A stretch of 64,000 nucleotides of DNA, taken from NCBI GenBank assembly GCA_030348875.1, contig JAUCEP010000002.1:2807001-2871000 (forward strand), read 5' to 3'. Under the pieces are notes generated by a model. The model saw only the letters and a list, made by a program, of their open reading frames with translations. It had not been told where the DNA came from and made no database searches. Shown one piece after another: positions 16,154 to 24,928 of the stretch. Both the position numbers and the translations under genes were made by a program. How positions within the stretch are numbered: position 1 is the stretch's first letter; each line of letters starts with the position of its first letter. The DNA is from Ureibacillus composti. Its GTDB lineage: Bacteria > Bacillota > Bacilli > Bacillales_A > Planococcaceae.

Positions 16154-17284
16154 TTACCCTCGTTTTATCAATTCTACTTTACGAAGTTCGTCAATTGAAT
16201 TAACACCAGCTAATTGCATTGTAGTAACTAATTCATCATAAAAGTTCGACATCACTATCTCAACTCCTGTTTGACCTGCATAAGCTAGTCCATATACATA
16301 TGGTCTGCCAACGCAAACTGCATCCGCGCCTAAAGCTAATGCTTTGAATGCGTCTAACCCACTATAGATTCCGCTATCAAAAAGTACTGGAACTTGACCG
16401 CCTACCACTTTTACAATGTTCGGTAATGCATCTAGACTACCAATAACTCCATCTAATTGTCGTCCTCCGTGAGTAGAAACAATGAGACCATCAACTCCAA
16501 TTTCCAATGCTTTCACCGCATCATTTGGATGTAATACACCTTTTAGTAAAATTGGAAGTTTCGTATGCTTTCTTAATTTTTCTACGTGGGACCAATTTAA
16601 ATGTGGATGATTTACATTACGTAAAACCCCGTCGACGAAATCTTTATATTTTCCATTCTCTAAATCCTTTTGGAAGATTGGATCTTGTAAATAATTCCCT
16701 TTTGCATAACCGTGTAAAATTGGGGAGAATTGATTTTTTTGATCGCCTTCACGCCATCCGCTCACTGTCGTATCAATCGTTAAAATAATCGCTTCATACC
16801 CCGCTACTTCGGCACGCGAAACCATATTTAACGCTAATGCATCCTCCTCCGACCAATATAATTGGAAGAACTTCGTATGTTTTGGGGCAGCGTTAGCTAC
16901 TTCTTCAAGTGAATAACTTGAAACTGTGCTTAGTGAATAGGGCATTTTTAATTTCGCTGCCGCCTTGACTACAGCTGGCTCACCATCTGGATGTTCTAAT
17001 AAATTCATGCCGACTGGTGCGAATATAAATGGTGTGGGGTGTGTTTTTCCAAAAAGAGTAATACTTGTGTTGACAGTTGATGTGTCATTCAATAACTGAG
17101 GGATAAATGAATAGCTTTCAAAGGCTTGTCGGTTATTTCTCATCGTTTGACCTGAACCGGCTCCACCTTTTATGTAATCATAATTGGGTTTTGGAATCTT
17201 TTGTTCCACAGCATCTTGTAGATCGGTAAAATTGACTGGAAATACCTCTTCTTTTTCAGTAGTAGCACTATTTGATGCTTGCAT
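16154..17284 (-). CDS. FMN-dependent alpha-hydroxyacid oxidase/dehydrogenase
   Basis: A 376-residue FMN enzyme of the lactate/glycolate oxidase family that oxidises an (S)-2-hydroxyacid to the 2-oxoacid. Visible FMN/substrate elements are FAPVGMNLLEHPDGE, FFQLYW, LTIDTTVSGWREGDQ, the lysine in LPILLKGVL, the active-site THGGRQLDG (usually NHGGRQLD) with catalytic His and Arg, LFDSGIYSG and LGADAVCVGRPYVYG. The ATG follows GAAGGTGG. It lies upstream of and in the same direction as the RraA-like gene and divergent from the TIM-barrel gene, so the three may serve one hydroxyacid pathway. Confidence 0.88.
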   Translation of the reverse strand: MQASNSATTEKEEVFPVNFTDLQDAVEQKIPKPNYDYIKGGAGSGQTMRNNRQAFESYSFIPQLLNDTSTVNTSITLFGKTHPTPFIFAPVGMNLLEHPDGEPAVVKAAAKLKMPYSLSTVSSYSLEEVANAAPKHTKFFQLYWSEEDALALNMVSRAEVAGYEAIILTIDTTVSGWREGDQKNQFSPILHGYAKGNYLQDPIFQKDLENGKYKDFVDGVLRNVNHPHLNWSHVEKLRKHTKLPILLKGVLHPNDAVKALEIGVDGLIVSTHGGRQLDGVIGSLDALPNIVKVVGGQVPVLFDSGIYSGLDAFKALALGADAVCVGRPYVYGLAYAGQTGVEIVMSNFYDELVTTMQLAGVNSIDELRKVELIKRG

Positions 17285-17539
17285 TCCTAATCCACCTTCA
17301 TTTCTATGATTTGTAATATTTTAATATTCTAATAATTATATAAGCTAAAGTTACATGAATACTTAATGAAAATCAATAAAACTAAAAGCATTTCACCGAA
17401 TGTTCACCTTACAAACGAACGATTTTATCGGATACGTAAAAATTAGCATTTTTAAATCATTTGGCTATGTTTCTTTACATACTCTATTCTCATGGTAAAG
17501 AATTTGAAAACATCACTTATTCATTTAGGAGAGGTGAAA

Positions 17540-18334
17540 ATGAATTCTATCTTTCTAGTTGCTAATTCATTCGGTGTAGATCACGTAAAGGAAAATGGTC
17601 ATCAAGCCTACTTACCTGCCATTCGTAGTAGTGGAGCGAAAGGATTGGAAGTTCGACGAGAGTTACTTAAGTTTGAACAGGCTGAATTAAGCAATTTACG
17701 AGAGGCTTTGAAATCTCATAGTTTAGCATGTATTTATTCCACACCGATTGAGTTGTGGAATGAGCAGTTTGAATTTAATGAATTTGAGTTTTTTACAGCG
17801 CTGATGGAAGCAAAACTATTAGGGGCACAACTTGTGAAGTTTTCTCTTGGTCATTACGATGAGAACCAATGTGATTTGGAATCTATTAAACTTGCATTTG
17901 AAGATGAACAGTTTCCTACACAGTTGAAAATTACGATAGAAAATACACAAAAGCAACCTGCTGGCGATTTAGAAAAGATTCTTACATTTTTAATGAAATG
18001 TGATGAAGCAAACATCCCAATCAAGTTCACATTCGATATAGGCAATTGGGTTTGGAATAAGATTGACCCAGATGAAGCGGCTTCAAAATTAAAAGACTAT
18101 GTAGAATATGTTCATATTAAAGATGTCGACTGTACGACAACCCCACCGACTGTTCAACCTCTGCGTCCGCCTAGTGAAAATGAACTTGATCTAAAAAGAA
18201 TTCTAAAACATTTTCGAAGTGACCTCCCAGTTGGATTTGAATTTCCTATTGGGGAGCCAACTACTCCCCCTTCTGGATTAGACATGATTTCAAAAATAAA
18301 TGGGTATGTTAACTTATTTAAGAGATATGTATGA
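17540..18334 (+). CDS. Sugar-phosphate isomerase/epimerase-like TIM-barrel protein
   Basis: A 264-residue protein of the xylose-isomerase-like TIM-barrel superfamily (PF01261). Metal-ligand elements are visible as KITIENTQ (Glu), FTFDIGNW (Asp), VEYVHIKDVD (His, Asp) and a final GFEFPIGEP (Glu), in the order expected of the fold. The true start is ATG 17540 after AGGAGAGGTG; an in-frame start at 17492 has no RBS. It is divergent from the hydroxyacid oxidase. The substrate is unknown; related enzymes isomerise or epimerise sugars, sugar acids or hydroxypyruvate. Confidence 0.82.
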   Translation: MNSIFLVANSFGVDHVKENGHQAYLPAIRSSGAKGLEVRRELLKFEQAELSNLREALKSHSLACIYSTPIELWNEQFEFNEFEFFTALMEAKLLGAQLVKFSLGHYDENQCDLESIKLAFEDEQFPTQLKITIENTQKQPAGDLEKILTFLMKCDEANIPIKFTFDIGNWVWNKIDPDEAASKLKDYVEYVHIKDVDCTTTPPTVQPLRPPSENELDLKRILKHFRSDLPVGFEFPIGEPTTPPSGLDMISKINGYVNLFKRYV

Positions 18335-18431
18335 CATTTAAAAAAAGAAATAAGTGGAAAATTTCAGGAAATACAAACGTTACTGTTACACATCCTATTT
18401 ATTAGCCCCACTTTATTTCATAAAATGATAA

Positions 18432-18573
18432 GTTGATTGGAATGCAGGGACCGCGACTCCACCGGGAACAGCACGAGCGGAAGATCCACTAAATGGTGCC
18501 TCCCGTTGTAGGCGCCATTTAGTTAGCTGAAGCCGTGCTCGGGGAAAGCGTCGGTCCCGGAATGGAAATCAAC
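18432..18573 (+). repeat. Second type of structured intergenic repeat
   Basis: The ends are GTTGATT (18432-18438) and AATCAAC (18567-18573). Nested inside are GGGACCG.../CGGTCCC, AGCACG (18470-18475)/CGTGCT, and an apical stem ACTAAATGGTGCC/GGCGCCATTTAGT (18488-18520). Similar GC-rich GACTCC...GGAAAGCG elements are common between genes in Bacillaceae (recalled, not searched). It is GC-rich compared with its surroundings and non-coding. Confidence 0.75.
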
Positions 18574-18598
18574 ATTTAAAGGATAATTCAATTAACAA

Positions 18599-18644
18599 TA
18601 AAAAAACTGTAAACAAACTCTACTTTTAAGAGTTTATTTACAGT
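18599..18644 (-). terminator. Terminator of the aldo/keto reductase gene
   Basis: ACTGTAAACAAACTCT (18606-18621) pairs with AGAGTTTATTTACAGT (18629-18644) with one mismatch. On the minus strand the stem is followed by a U run from the plus-strand A tract at 18599-18605. Confidence 0.8.
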
Positions 18645-18710
18645 CTGTCACCATTTTTTCTAAAGTAAATGGTGTTGTCCAATGCTCAATTCAAACCTAA
18701 CTATTCAATT

Positions 18711-19553
18711 TTAAAAATCAAAATTGTCTGGATCCGGACCCACTCGATGGTTTTCATTCAATGCGTGGATTCGTTCCATTTCCTCATTTGTTAATTCAAA
18801 GTCAAATATATTAGCATTTTCAATAATTCGATGTTCTTTTGTTGACTTAGGAATCGTTACAACACCATTTTGTAAGTCCCAACGCAAGATAATTTGTGCT
18901 ACTGATTTATTGTGTTTAGAAGCAATTTCTTGTAAAACTTCGTTATCAAGCAGTTGACCTTGCATTAATGGCGACCATGCTTCAAGTTGGATTCCATGTT
19001 CCTGGCAAAATGCTTGAAGTTCTTTTTGAGTTAATCGTGGATGATATTCCACTTGATCGATCATTGGTTTAATTTCAGCATCTTTCATTAATTCTTCTAG
19101 GTGATGAATATGGAAATTACTTACACCAATTGCTTTCACTCGACCTTCTTTATAAAGCGTTTCTAGTGCTCTCCATGCATCTTTGAATTTTCCTTCAACA
19201 GGCCAATGAATTAGATATAAATCTAAATACTCTAAGCCCAGTTTCTCTAAGCTTTGTTCATACGCTGCAATCGTTGCTTCGTATCCTAAATCTGCATTCC
19301 AAACCTTTGAAGTGACAAACAAGTCTTCTCTAGCGATTCCTGCTTCCTTTAAGCCTTCTTGAATCCCTTTGCCGACCCCTACTTCATTTCCATAAATCGC
19401 TGCTGTATCCACACTACGATATCCATTTTTAATAGCTGATTTCACAGCATTTTCTAATTCCGGACCTTCTTCTACTTTAAAAACACCAAGGCCAAACCAA
19501 GGCATTTTTACCCCATTATGCAAAGTTGTTGTATCTTGTAAATTTTTCATCAT
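18711..19553 (-). CDS. Aldo/keto reductase, YvgN/YtbE-like
   Basis: A 280-residue NADPH-dependent reductase of the aldo/keto reductase family. The catalytic tetrad is complete: Asp49 and Tyr54 in VDTAAIYGNE, Lys83 in VTSKVW, His116 in LYLIHWP. Cofactor-binding segments GVSNF, MIDQVEYHP and IPKSTKEHRI are present. Bacillus relatives act on methylglyoxal and other aldehydes. The first of two adjacent ATGs lies 8 nt from GGAGG. An MFS exporter lies upstream in the same direction, but the gap and separate start signals leave co-transcription open. Confidence 0.9.
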   Translation of the reverse strand: MMKNLQDTTTLHNGVKMPWFGLGVFKVEEGPELENAVKSAIKNGYRSVDTAAIYGNEVGVGKGIQEGLKEAGIAREDLFVTSKVWNADLGYEATIAAYEQSLEKLGLEYLDLYLIHWPVEGKFKDAWRALETLYKEGRVKAIGVSNFHIHHLEELMKDAEIKPMIDQVEYHPRLTQKELQAFCQEHGIQLEAWSPLMQGQLLDNEVLQEIASKHNKSVAQIILRWDLQNGVVTIPKSTKEHRIIENANIFDFELTNEEMERIHALNENHRVGPDPDNFDF

Positions 19554-19626
19554 GTTTTATTCCTCCAAATTTTTTGTTTATATTTTAAAAGTTCCACCAT
19601 CATTGGATGTAACTCTCGATTTCAAC

Positions 19627-20820
19627 TTAAGATGTTGCTTGCTGATCCTTTTTTTCAAAATTTCTACTTACCCAAGTTAGAATAGCGGCCACTAAAACCA
19701 TGAGTGCCCCGATCCAAGAAGTATGGATAAGACCAATAGAATCTGTAATAAGCCCACCAAAAAAAGAGCCCATCGCAATCCCTGCATTAAATGCCGCAAT
19801 ATTGATTGCTGACGCTACATCAACAGCACTTGGAACAAATCGTTCTGCTAGCATCACCACATATACTTGAAGTCCAGGCACATTCATAAACGCAAACAGA
19901 CCCATGAGAAGTATGGTAGCTAAACCAACAATTTTAAACGGTGCAGTAAACATCAAAATAAATAAGACAACTGCTTGTACAATAAACATATAAAACAAGG
20001 CGTTAATTGGATTTTTGTTGGATAATTTCCCTCCAATCATATTGCCTAATGCAATAGCGATTCCGTAAACTAATAAAATGACTGCCACACTTTCTTCTTT
20101 AAAACCTGTAATTTCTTGAAGTAAGGGTGCAAGATAAGTAAATACAACAAATGTTCCACCGTAACCTAATGCTGTAATGATGAACACTAGTAATAAGCGA
20201 CCATTTGTCACAAGCTTAACTTGATCGCGGAAGGATGTTTTTGTTCCTTTTCGTAAAGTCGATGGAATCAGAATGCCGTTCGCAATCAAAGCAATGATGC
20301 CAATGATAATAATGACAATAAACGCAGCTCTCCACCCCATTTGTTGCCCTATATATGTTCCAAATGGTACACCTGTAACGGTCGCTACGGTAAGACCTGT
20401 AAACATAATAGAAATTGCACTTGCTCTACGATCTTCAGGAACTAAATCCGCAGCAATCGTTGAACCAATTGACATAAAAATACCATGCGAAAATGATGAG
20501 ATGACACGCGCAACTAGTAACATACTGATTGAAGTAGAAATAGCAGCAAGACTATTTCCGATAATAAATACAATCATAATTCCAAGTAGTAACGTCTTCC
20601 GTGGTATTTTCGATGTTAAAGATGTTAAAATAGGTGCTCCAAAAGTAATTCCTAAAGCATATAAAGAAACCGTTAACCCTGCAGTTGTTACCGGTATAGT
20701 TAAATCCTCAGCAATCAGTGGTAGTAATCCCACACTGATAAATTCAGTCGTACCGATTGCAAATGCACTTACTGCTAACGCAAGTAATGCCAAGGTACTC
20801 TGTTTTTTACCTAAAGCCAT
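19627..20820 (-). CDS. MFS transporter, AraJ/DHA1 type
   Basis: A 397-residue 12-TM transporter. The N-terminal helix with AVSAFAIGTTEFISVGLLPLI and the motifs SLYALGITFGAP and ARVISSFSHG are typical of the AraJ-like drug/sugar efflux group. The ATG follows AAGGAGGTAAC. It is divergent from an HxlR-family regulator, and the shared 181-bp region holds three phased operator-like repeats, so the pair is very likely a regulator-exporter unit. The substrate is unknown. Confidence 0.87.
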   Translation of the reverse strand: MALGKKQSTLALLALAVSAFAIGTTEFISVGLLPLIAEDLTIPVTTAGLTVSLYALGITFGAPILTSLTSKIPRKTLLLGIMIVFIIGNSLAAISTSISMLLVARVISSFSHGIFMSIGSTIAADLVPEDRRASAISIMFTGLTVATVTGVPFGTYIGQQMGWRAAFIVIIIIGIIALIANGILIPSTLRKGTKTSFRDQVKLVTNGRLLLVFIITALGYGGTFVVFTYLAPLLQEITGFKEESVAVILLVYGIAIALGNMIGGKLSNKNPINALFYMFIVQAVVLFILMFTAPFKIVGLATILLMGLFAFMNVPGLQVYVVMLAERFVPSAVDVASAINIAAFNAGIAMGSFFGGLITDSIGLIHTSWIGALMVLVAAILTWVSRNFEKKDQQATS

Positions 20821-20932
20821 AATGTTACCTCCTTTTGTTAATGATTCATCCTAAACTTTTTAAGATGAAGTCTAGTAAGAATCAGCCGGCAAATGTTATT
20901 ATGGATTATACAAACTATAAATAAAAGTACGC

Positions 20933-20980
20933 ACTTTAAAGTGATATAGACACTTAAAAGTAATATAGGTACTTTTTAGT
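20933..20980 (+). promoter_or_regulatory. Three operator-like repeats phased at 19 bp
   Basis: ACTTTAAAGT (20933-20942), ACTTAAAAGT (20952-20961) and ACTTTTTAGT (20971-20980) begin exactly 19 bp apart. Each has ACTT and AGT arms. They lie between the divergent MFS and HxlR genes. A TATAAT on the minus strand (20910-20905) could be the -10 of the MFS gene, placing the first repeat at its -35 region. HxlR-type dimers bind such short palindromes. Confidence 0.65.
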
Positions 20981-21001
20981 GCCTATACAGGAGGGGTCAA
21001 C

Positions 21002-21364
21002 TTGCTAAAAAAGAAATATAACATATCGGTAGAAGCTACGTTAGAAGTGATTGGTGGTAAATGGAAATGCGTCATTCTTTGTCATCTTACACATGGTAAG
21101 AAACGAACAAGTGAACTAAAACGCCTTATGCCAAACATCACGCAAAAAATGCTCACTCAACAACTACGTGAACTTGAAGATGATGGCGTCATTAATCGCA
21201 TTGTGTATAATCAAGTTCCACCAAAAGTTGAATATGAACTAAGTGAATATGGAAAGAGTTTAGAAGGAATTTTAAATTCATTATGTAATTGGGGAGAAAA
21301 TCACATCATGAAAGTTTATGGTGATAAATCAGAGGTTTTAGAGGATAGTATTTTAAATCAATAA
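21002..21364 (+). CDS. HxlR-family transcriptional regulator
   Basis: A 120-residue winged-helix regulator. The core is complete: EATLEVIGGKWKCVILCHL, then RTSELKRLMPNITQKMLTQQLRELEDDGVI and a wing with PPKVEYELSEYGKSL. The Cys in KWKC sits at the position of the redox-sensing Cys of YodB/HypR-type regulators only roughly; a second Cys is in CNWGENH. It starts at TTG after AGGAGGGG. It probably controls the divergent MFS gene and itself through the three phased sites upstream. Confidence 0.9.
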   Translation: MLKKKYNISVEATLEVIGGKWKCVILCHLTHGKKRTSELKRLMPNITQKMLTQQLRELEDDGVINRIVYNQVPPKVEYELSEYGKSLEGILNSLCNWGENHIMKVYGDKSEVLEDSILNQ

Positions 21365-21449
21365 TCACGTCACATAGATGATCAAGGTTTAAGCTTTGAT
21401 TCAATTAATAGTGGACGAACAAAACTATCATAATTTGAATTTAAAAAAA

Positions 21450-21618
21450 GTGTTAGCCATTCTCCAGAAACCGCGGCCTACCACTGTAAGCCGCGCAAAT
21501 ATTCCGGAACGTTTAGAAGGATAAATTCTATGTGAGCGGACCTTACACAAAGCACAAAGACAAGTCGAAAAGCCATGTTTCAACATGGCTTTTCGGCTTG
21601 TGTGCTAGTCCGCTCTCA
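21450..21618 (+). repeat. Structured repeat, copy 2
   Basis: Same order of parts as copy 1: GTGTTAGCCATTCTCCAG, a hairpin closed by CGCGGC/GCCGCG, then GAGCGGAC (21534-21541) paired with GTCCGCTC (21608-21615). Inside these arms is a hairpin of about 18-20 bp (21560-21579 with 21582-21601) with a T-G pair near its base. It is non-coding and lies downstream of the HxlR gene. Confidence 0.88.
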
Positions 21619-21690
21619 CCGGACACTTTATTAGATTCCTTATTAGAAATAACTAATAGTAAGTTCCAATGGTTAGCATAAACATAGTAA

Positions 21691-21726
21691 AACACCATTT
21701 TCTCAAAAAAGAAAATGGTGTTTTTC
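21691..21726 (+). terminator. Bidirectional terminator between HxlR and GabD genes
   Basis: AAACACCATTTTCT (21691-21704) pairs perfectly with AGAAAATGGTGTTT (21711-21724) around CAAAAA. T residues follow on the plus strand. It can end transcripts from the HxlR side and, less strongly, from the GabD side. Confidence 0.8.
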
Positions 21727-21811
21727 ACATTTTTATTATAGGTAATCGTTTCTTTTCTTAATAATTTTACTTAGTTTATGCAATGCTTACATTCCCACAT
21801 TAAGAAACTTT

Positions 21812-23236
21812 TTAAAACGCAATGGAGATATATTTTGTTTCTAAGTATTCTTCTATTCCCCAATGACCACCTTCACGACCTAATCCACTTTCCTTAAAGC
21901 CGCCAAATGGTGCTTGAGCTGTTGAAGGAACTCCGTCATTTAAGCCAACAATTCCATATTCAACACCTTCAGAAATTTCAATCGCTTCTGCTAAATCTTG
22001 TGTAAAAATATAAGCAGCTAAGCCATATGGAGAATTATTCGCTCTTTCAATTACTTCTTGATTCGTTTTATATGTTGTGATTGGTGCAATTGGTCCGAAT
22101 GTTTCTTCCGTCATACATTTCATATCATCAGAAACATTAGTAAGAACAGCGGGGGTAATAAAATATCCTTTCTCTGAAGGGACACTTTCTCCACCTATTT
22201 CTAATGACGCTCCTTTGTTAACTGCATCCTCAAGATGGTCTTTTACCTTTTTGACTGCAGATTCATTAATAAGAGGTCCAATATCAACTTGATCCGTTAG
22301 GCCATTGCCTACTTTTAATTTCTCTACTTCAGCTTTAAAGAATTCGATAAATTCTCTTTCAACCGATTCATGAACATACACACGGTTTGCGCAAACACAA
22401 GTTTGCCCCGCATTTCGATATTTAGAAGCAATTAAGCCTTTCGCCGCTTTTTCAAGGTCCGCATTTGCCGTAACAATAAATGGAGCGTGACCTCCAAGCT
22501 CTAATGATACTTTCTTAACTGTATCAGCAGCTTGGCGCATTAATAACTTTCCGACTTTTGTCGACCCTGTGAAAGAAACTTTACGTACTCGTGAATCTTC
22601 CATCCATGCTGAACCAATTTCCTGCGCATCACCTGTCACTACATTTAACACACCATCCGGAATACCTGCTTCTTTTGCAAGTTGAATTAATCGAATCGCT
22701 GTTAGTGGCGTATATTCTGAAGGTTTGATGACAGCTGTACACCCTGCAGCTAAAGCAGGGGCTACTTTACGCGTAATCATGGCAGCTGGGAAATTCCAAG
22801 GTGTAATCGCAGCAATAACTCCAACAGGTTGCTTTTGAACAAGCAATCTTTTATTTAAAGCAGAAGCTGGCACTGTTTCTCCGTAAACACGCTTCCCTTC
22901 CTCTGCATACCAGGAAATGAAACTATTTGCGTAATTCACTTCGCCAATCGCCTCAGCTAAAGGCTTGCCTTGTTCTGTTGTCATTAGTTTACCGATTTCT
23001 TCTTTCTCTTGCTCAACTAAATGAAACCAATTCATTAACAACTGACCACGCTCATTGGCAGTCTTTTGTGACCATGCTTTCAATGCGTTTGCTGCAGCGT
23101 CTACTGCTTGCACTGCTTCAGCTTTTCCACCATTAGGTATTGTAGCAATTACTTCTAAAGTAGCAGGATTGGATACTTCAATTTTCTCTTTCGTATCTAC
23201 TTCTTTACCATTAATGATCATTTGCCAATGGTTCAT
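21812..23236 (-). CDS. gabD: NAD(P)-dependent succinate-semialdehyde dehydrogenase
   Basis: A 474-residue aldehyde dehydrogenase that oxidises succinate semialdehyde to succinate, the last step of GABA use. Visible motifs are the cofactor segments ITPWNFPAAMITRK and VSFTGSTKVGK, the catalytic Glu in LELGGHAPFIV and the catalytic Cys in GQTCVCANR. The spacing and the TAQAPFGGFKESGLGREGG end are typical of GabD. The ATG at 23236 follows AAAGAGGTG; an in-frame GTG 9 nt upstream is unlikely. No GABA transaminase or permease is adjacent, so related semialdehydes are possible substrates. Confidence 0.88.
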   Translation of the reverse strand: MNHWQMIINGKEVDTKEKIEVSNPATLEVIATIPNGGKAEAVQAVDAAANALKAWSQKTANERGQLLMNWFHLVEQEKEEIGKLMTTEQGKPLAEAIGEVNYANSFISWYAEEGKRVYGETVPASALNKRLLVQKQPVGVIAAITPWNFPAAMITRKVAPALAAGCTAVIKPSEYTPLTAIRLIQLAKEAGIPDGVLNVVTGDAQEIGSAWMEDSRVRKVSFTGSTKVGKLLMRQAADTVKKVSLELGGHAPFIVTANADLEKAAKGLIASKYRNAGQTCVCANRVYVHESVEREFIEFFKAEVEKLKVGNGLTDQVDIGPLINESAVKKVKDHLEDAVNKGASLEIGGESVPSEKGYFITPAVLTNVSDDMKCMTEETFGPIAPITTYKTNQEVIERANNSPYGLAAYIFTQDLAEAIEISEGVEYGIVGLNDGVPSTAQAPFGGFKESGLGREGGHWGIEEYLETKYISIAF

Positions 23237-23468
23237 ATTAAACACCTCTTTAGTTTATGTTGAAGAACTAACTGTTAAGATTTGATTTACAAAGACCCGT
23301 CTTTAATGGGTTAATTTGGAAGCCCAATACCAATAGTATAACAATTCAACTATAATTTGAGAATTGCAAAAGGAAAATAAAGACTTTTTAAATCCTTAGC
23401 ATGCCTTCATTTTATATTCTATCGCACATCGCTTTTTCTACCAAATAAAACATATTTCAAAGAAAAAA

Positions 23469-23501
23469 GGCACTTCCTGTTCATTGTGAACAGGAAGCAC
23501 C
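23469..23501 (-). terminator. Terminator of the small haem-copper-like gene
   Basis: CTTCCTGTTCA (23473-23483) pairs perfectly with TGAACAGGAAG (23487-23497) around TTG. On the minus strand a U run follows from the plus-strand A tract at 23463-23468. Confidence 0.88.
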
Positions 23502-23513
23502 TCTTCTATTATT

Positions 23514-23885
23514 CTAATTTGCACGTACATTATTTAATAGATTAAAGACAAATAACAATACACCTAATACTACAATAAGAGAACCGATAATAATTCCAAT
23601 AGTTAATCCACCATTACCTGTGAGTATTTGTAAAAATAAAGACCCTTGCATAATAGGTAAGCCGATATTATGAAGCCAGAAGTGCGTGTTTGCCAATTTT
23701 GTTTTTCCTGCGTTTGGGAAAAGACTGTAAATAATTCCGAAAAGAGCCATAGAAACCCATCCTAAGAGATTTAAGTGGGCATGAACAGAGGAAAATGCAA
23801 AATTATGAATTATTCCCATTACAAGTCCTAATATCACCGCAATAGCAAAATAAACACCTGCTATTTTAATGAATCGAACTCCCAT
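23514..23885 (-). CDS. Small haem-copper oxidase subunit I-like membrane protein
   Basis: A 123-residue membrane protein with four hydrophobic segments. The region VHAHLNLLGWVSMALFGIIYSLFP resembles the first His-bearing helices of haem-copper oxidase subunit I / CcoN-type proteins, with two conserved His (HAH), and another His pair occurs in THFWLHNIG. At 123 residues it cannot be a full oxidase subunit. Similar stand-alone proteins occur in Bacillales; a role in haem or nitric-oxide-related chemistry is only a guess. The ATG follows AGGAGGATAGGGA. Confidence 0.7.
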   Translation of the reverse strand: MGVRFIKIAGVYFAIAVILGLVMGIIHNFAFSSVHAHLNLLGWVSMALFGIIYSLFPNAGKTKLANTHFWLHNIGLPIMQGSLFLQILTGNGGLTIGIIIGSLIVVLGVLLFVFNLLNNVRAN

Positions 23886-24170
23886 TCCCTATCCTCCTTT
23901 TTCACTAGTGATGATTAAATGTATAACTTTAGTTGTACGAATATACCTATATTTTCTTTGTTTTTACAAAAAATTTATTCTTATTTTTTCAAAACCTTGA
24001 TAGAGCGTTCACCCTACTTTTACCTTAATTCTCACAAATAGTATTCAATTAACAAGTTTTCTAATATAATGAATACCCGAGGCTGATTGATCCTAAGAAT
24101 ATGAATTAGAAGCTCACTCCTCTTTTTCACCTATTCACAGCAAATTATTAATAGAAGGAGAATAATATAA

Positions 24171-24725
24171 ATGAATAAACCCGCGCATTTATCAGTGGGC
24201 TTGACAGTAGGAATTGCTACCTCTAAATATATATTGGAAACAATTCAGTATAATGGGATCGTGGATGAGATTGTTGGCGTTACAGCTGTCATTTGTGGAG
24301 CACTTTTTGGCTCACTTCTCCCAGATATTGACCATCCTAAAAGCTATATTGGAAGAAGGCTTAGAATGACTTCTTTTATGATCAGTAAAACCTTTGGACA
24401 TCGTGGAATTGTACATACTCCGATTGTAGTGATTGCTTTTACAGCATTCATATATTTCCTAACGTTGCAATTAAACGGCATCATGCAAGACGTTTCACTT
24501 TCCTTTGTCATAGGTTTAGGTACTGGAATGCTCAGCCATTTGTTGTTAGACATGATGAATAAAAGAGGTATTCCGTTTTTCTATCCTTTTACATCGAAAA
24601 CCTTCCATATCGCAACATTTAAAACAGGTGGAATTGGCGATACGATTACCAATACTGGATGTATTCTATTAATTTTTTGGATGTTACAAGATTCAGTGAT
24701 TGGGTTGATCAAAAGTTTGCTTTAG
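24171..24725 (+). CDS. YdjM-like membrane-bound metal-dependent hydrolase
   Basis: A 184-residue membrane protein of the YdjM family (PF04307). Conserved His/Asp clusters that suggest metal binding are visible: HLSVGL near the start, GSLLPDIDHPKS, FGHRGIVHTP and GMLSHLLLDMMNKRGIPFFYPF. About four hydrophobic segments separate them. In B. subtilis and E. coli relatives are linked to the SOS response, but no LexA box was recognised here. The ATG follows AGAAGGAG. The gene stands alone. Confidence 0.85.
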   Translation: MNKPAHLSVGLTVGIATSKYILETIQYNGIVDEIVGVTAVICGALFGSLLPDIDHPKSYIGRRLRMTSFMISKTFGHRGIVHTPIVVIAFTAFIYFLTLQLNGIMQDVSLSFVIGLGTGMLSHLLLDMMNKRGIPFFYPFTSKTFHIATFKTGGIGDTITNTGCILLIFWMLQDSVIGLIKSLL

Positions 24726-24801
24726 CTTTTTCATGCTATTTTCAAATTATGAACATTTAAATGTATTAATCTATTTTATGTATAATCCAAAATGTACAAA
24801 A

Positions 24802-24846
24802 ACAAGTGCATTTACCGCTGCCAATTAAGCACGAAAATGCACTTGT
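24802..24846. repeat. Perfect 12-bp inverted repeat between convergent genes
   Basis: ACAAGTGCATTT (24802-24813) is exactly complementary to AAATGCACTTGT (24835-24846), with a 21-nt loop. It lies between the convergent YdjM-like and SDR genes and probably helps end both transcripts, although it lacks a clean T run. Confidence 0.6.
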
Positions 24847-24928
24847 AAGTTTAAAATGGCATGGTGACGTTGAAAAAAGGGATGTGCTTAAAAATATTAA
24901 ACGATGGCACTTTATATAAAAATTTGGT

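Noticed and set aside
20273-20854. 193-codon plus-strand frame inside the AraJ-type transporter gene
   Set aside because: It is the antisense shadow of a clear MFS gene and has no start signals.
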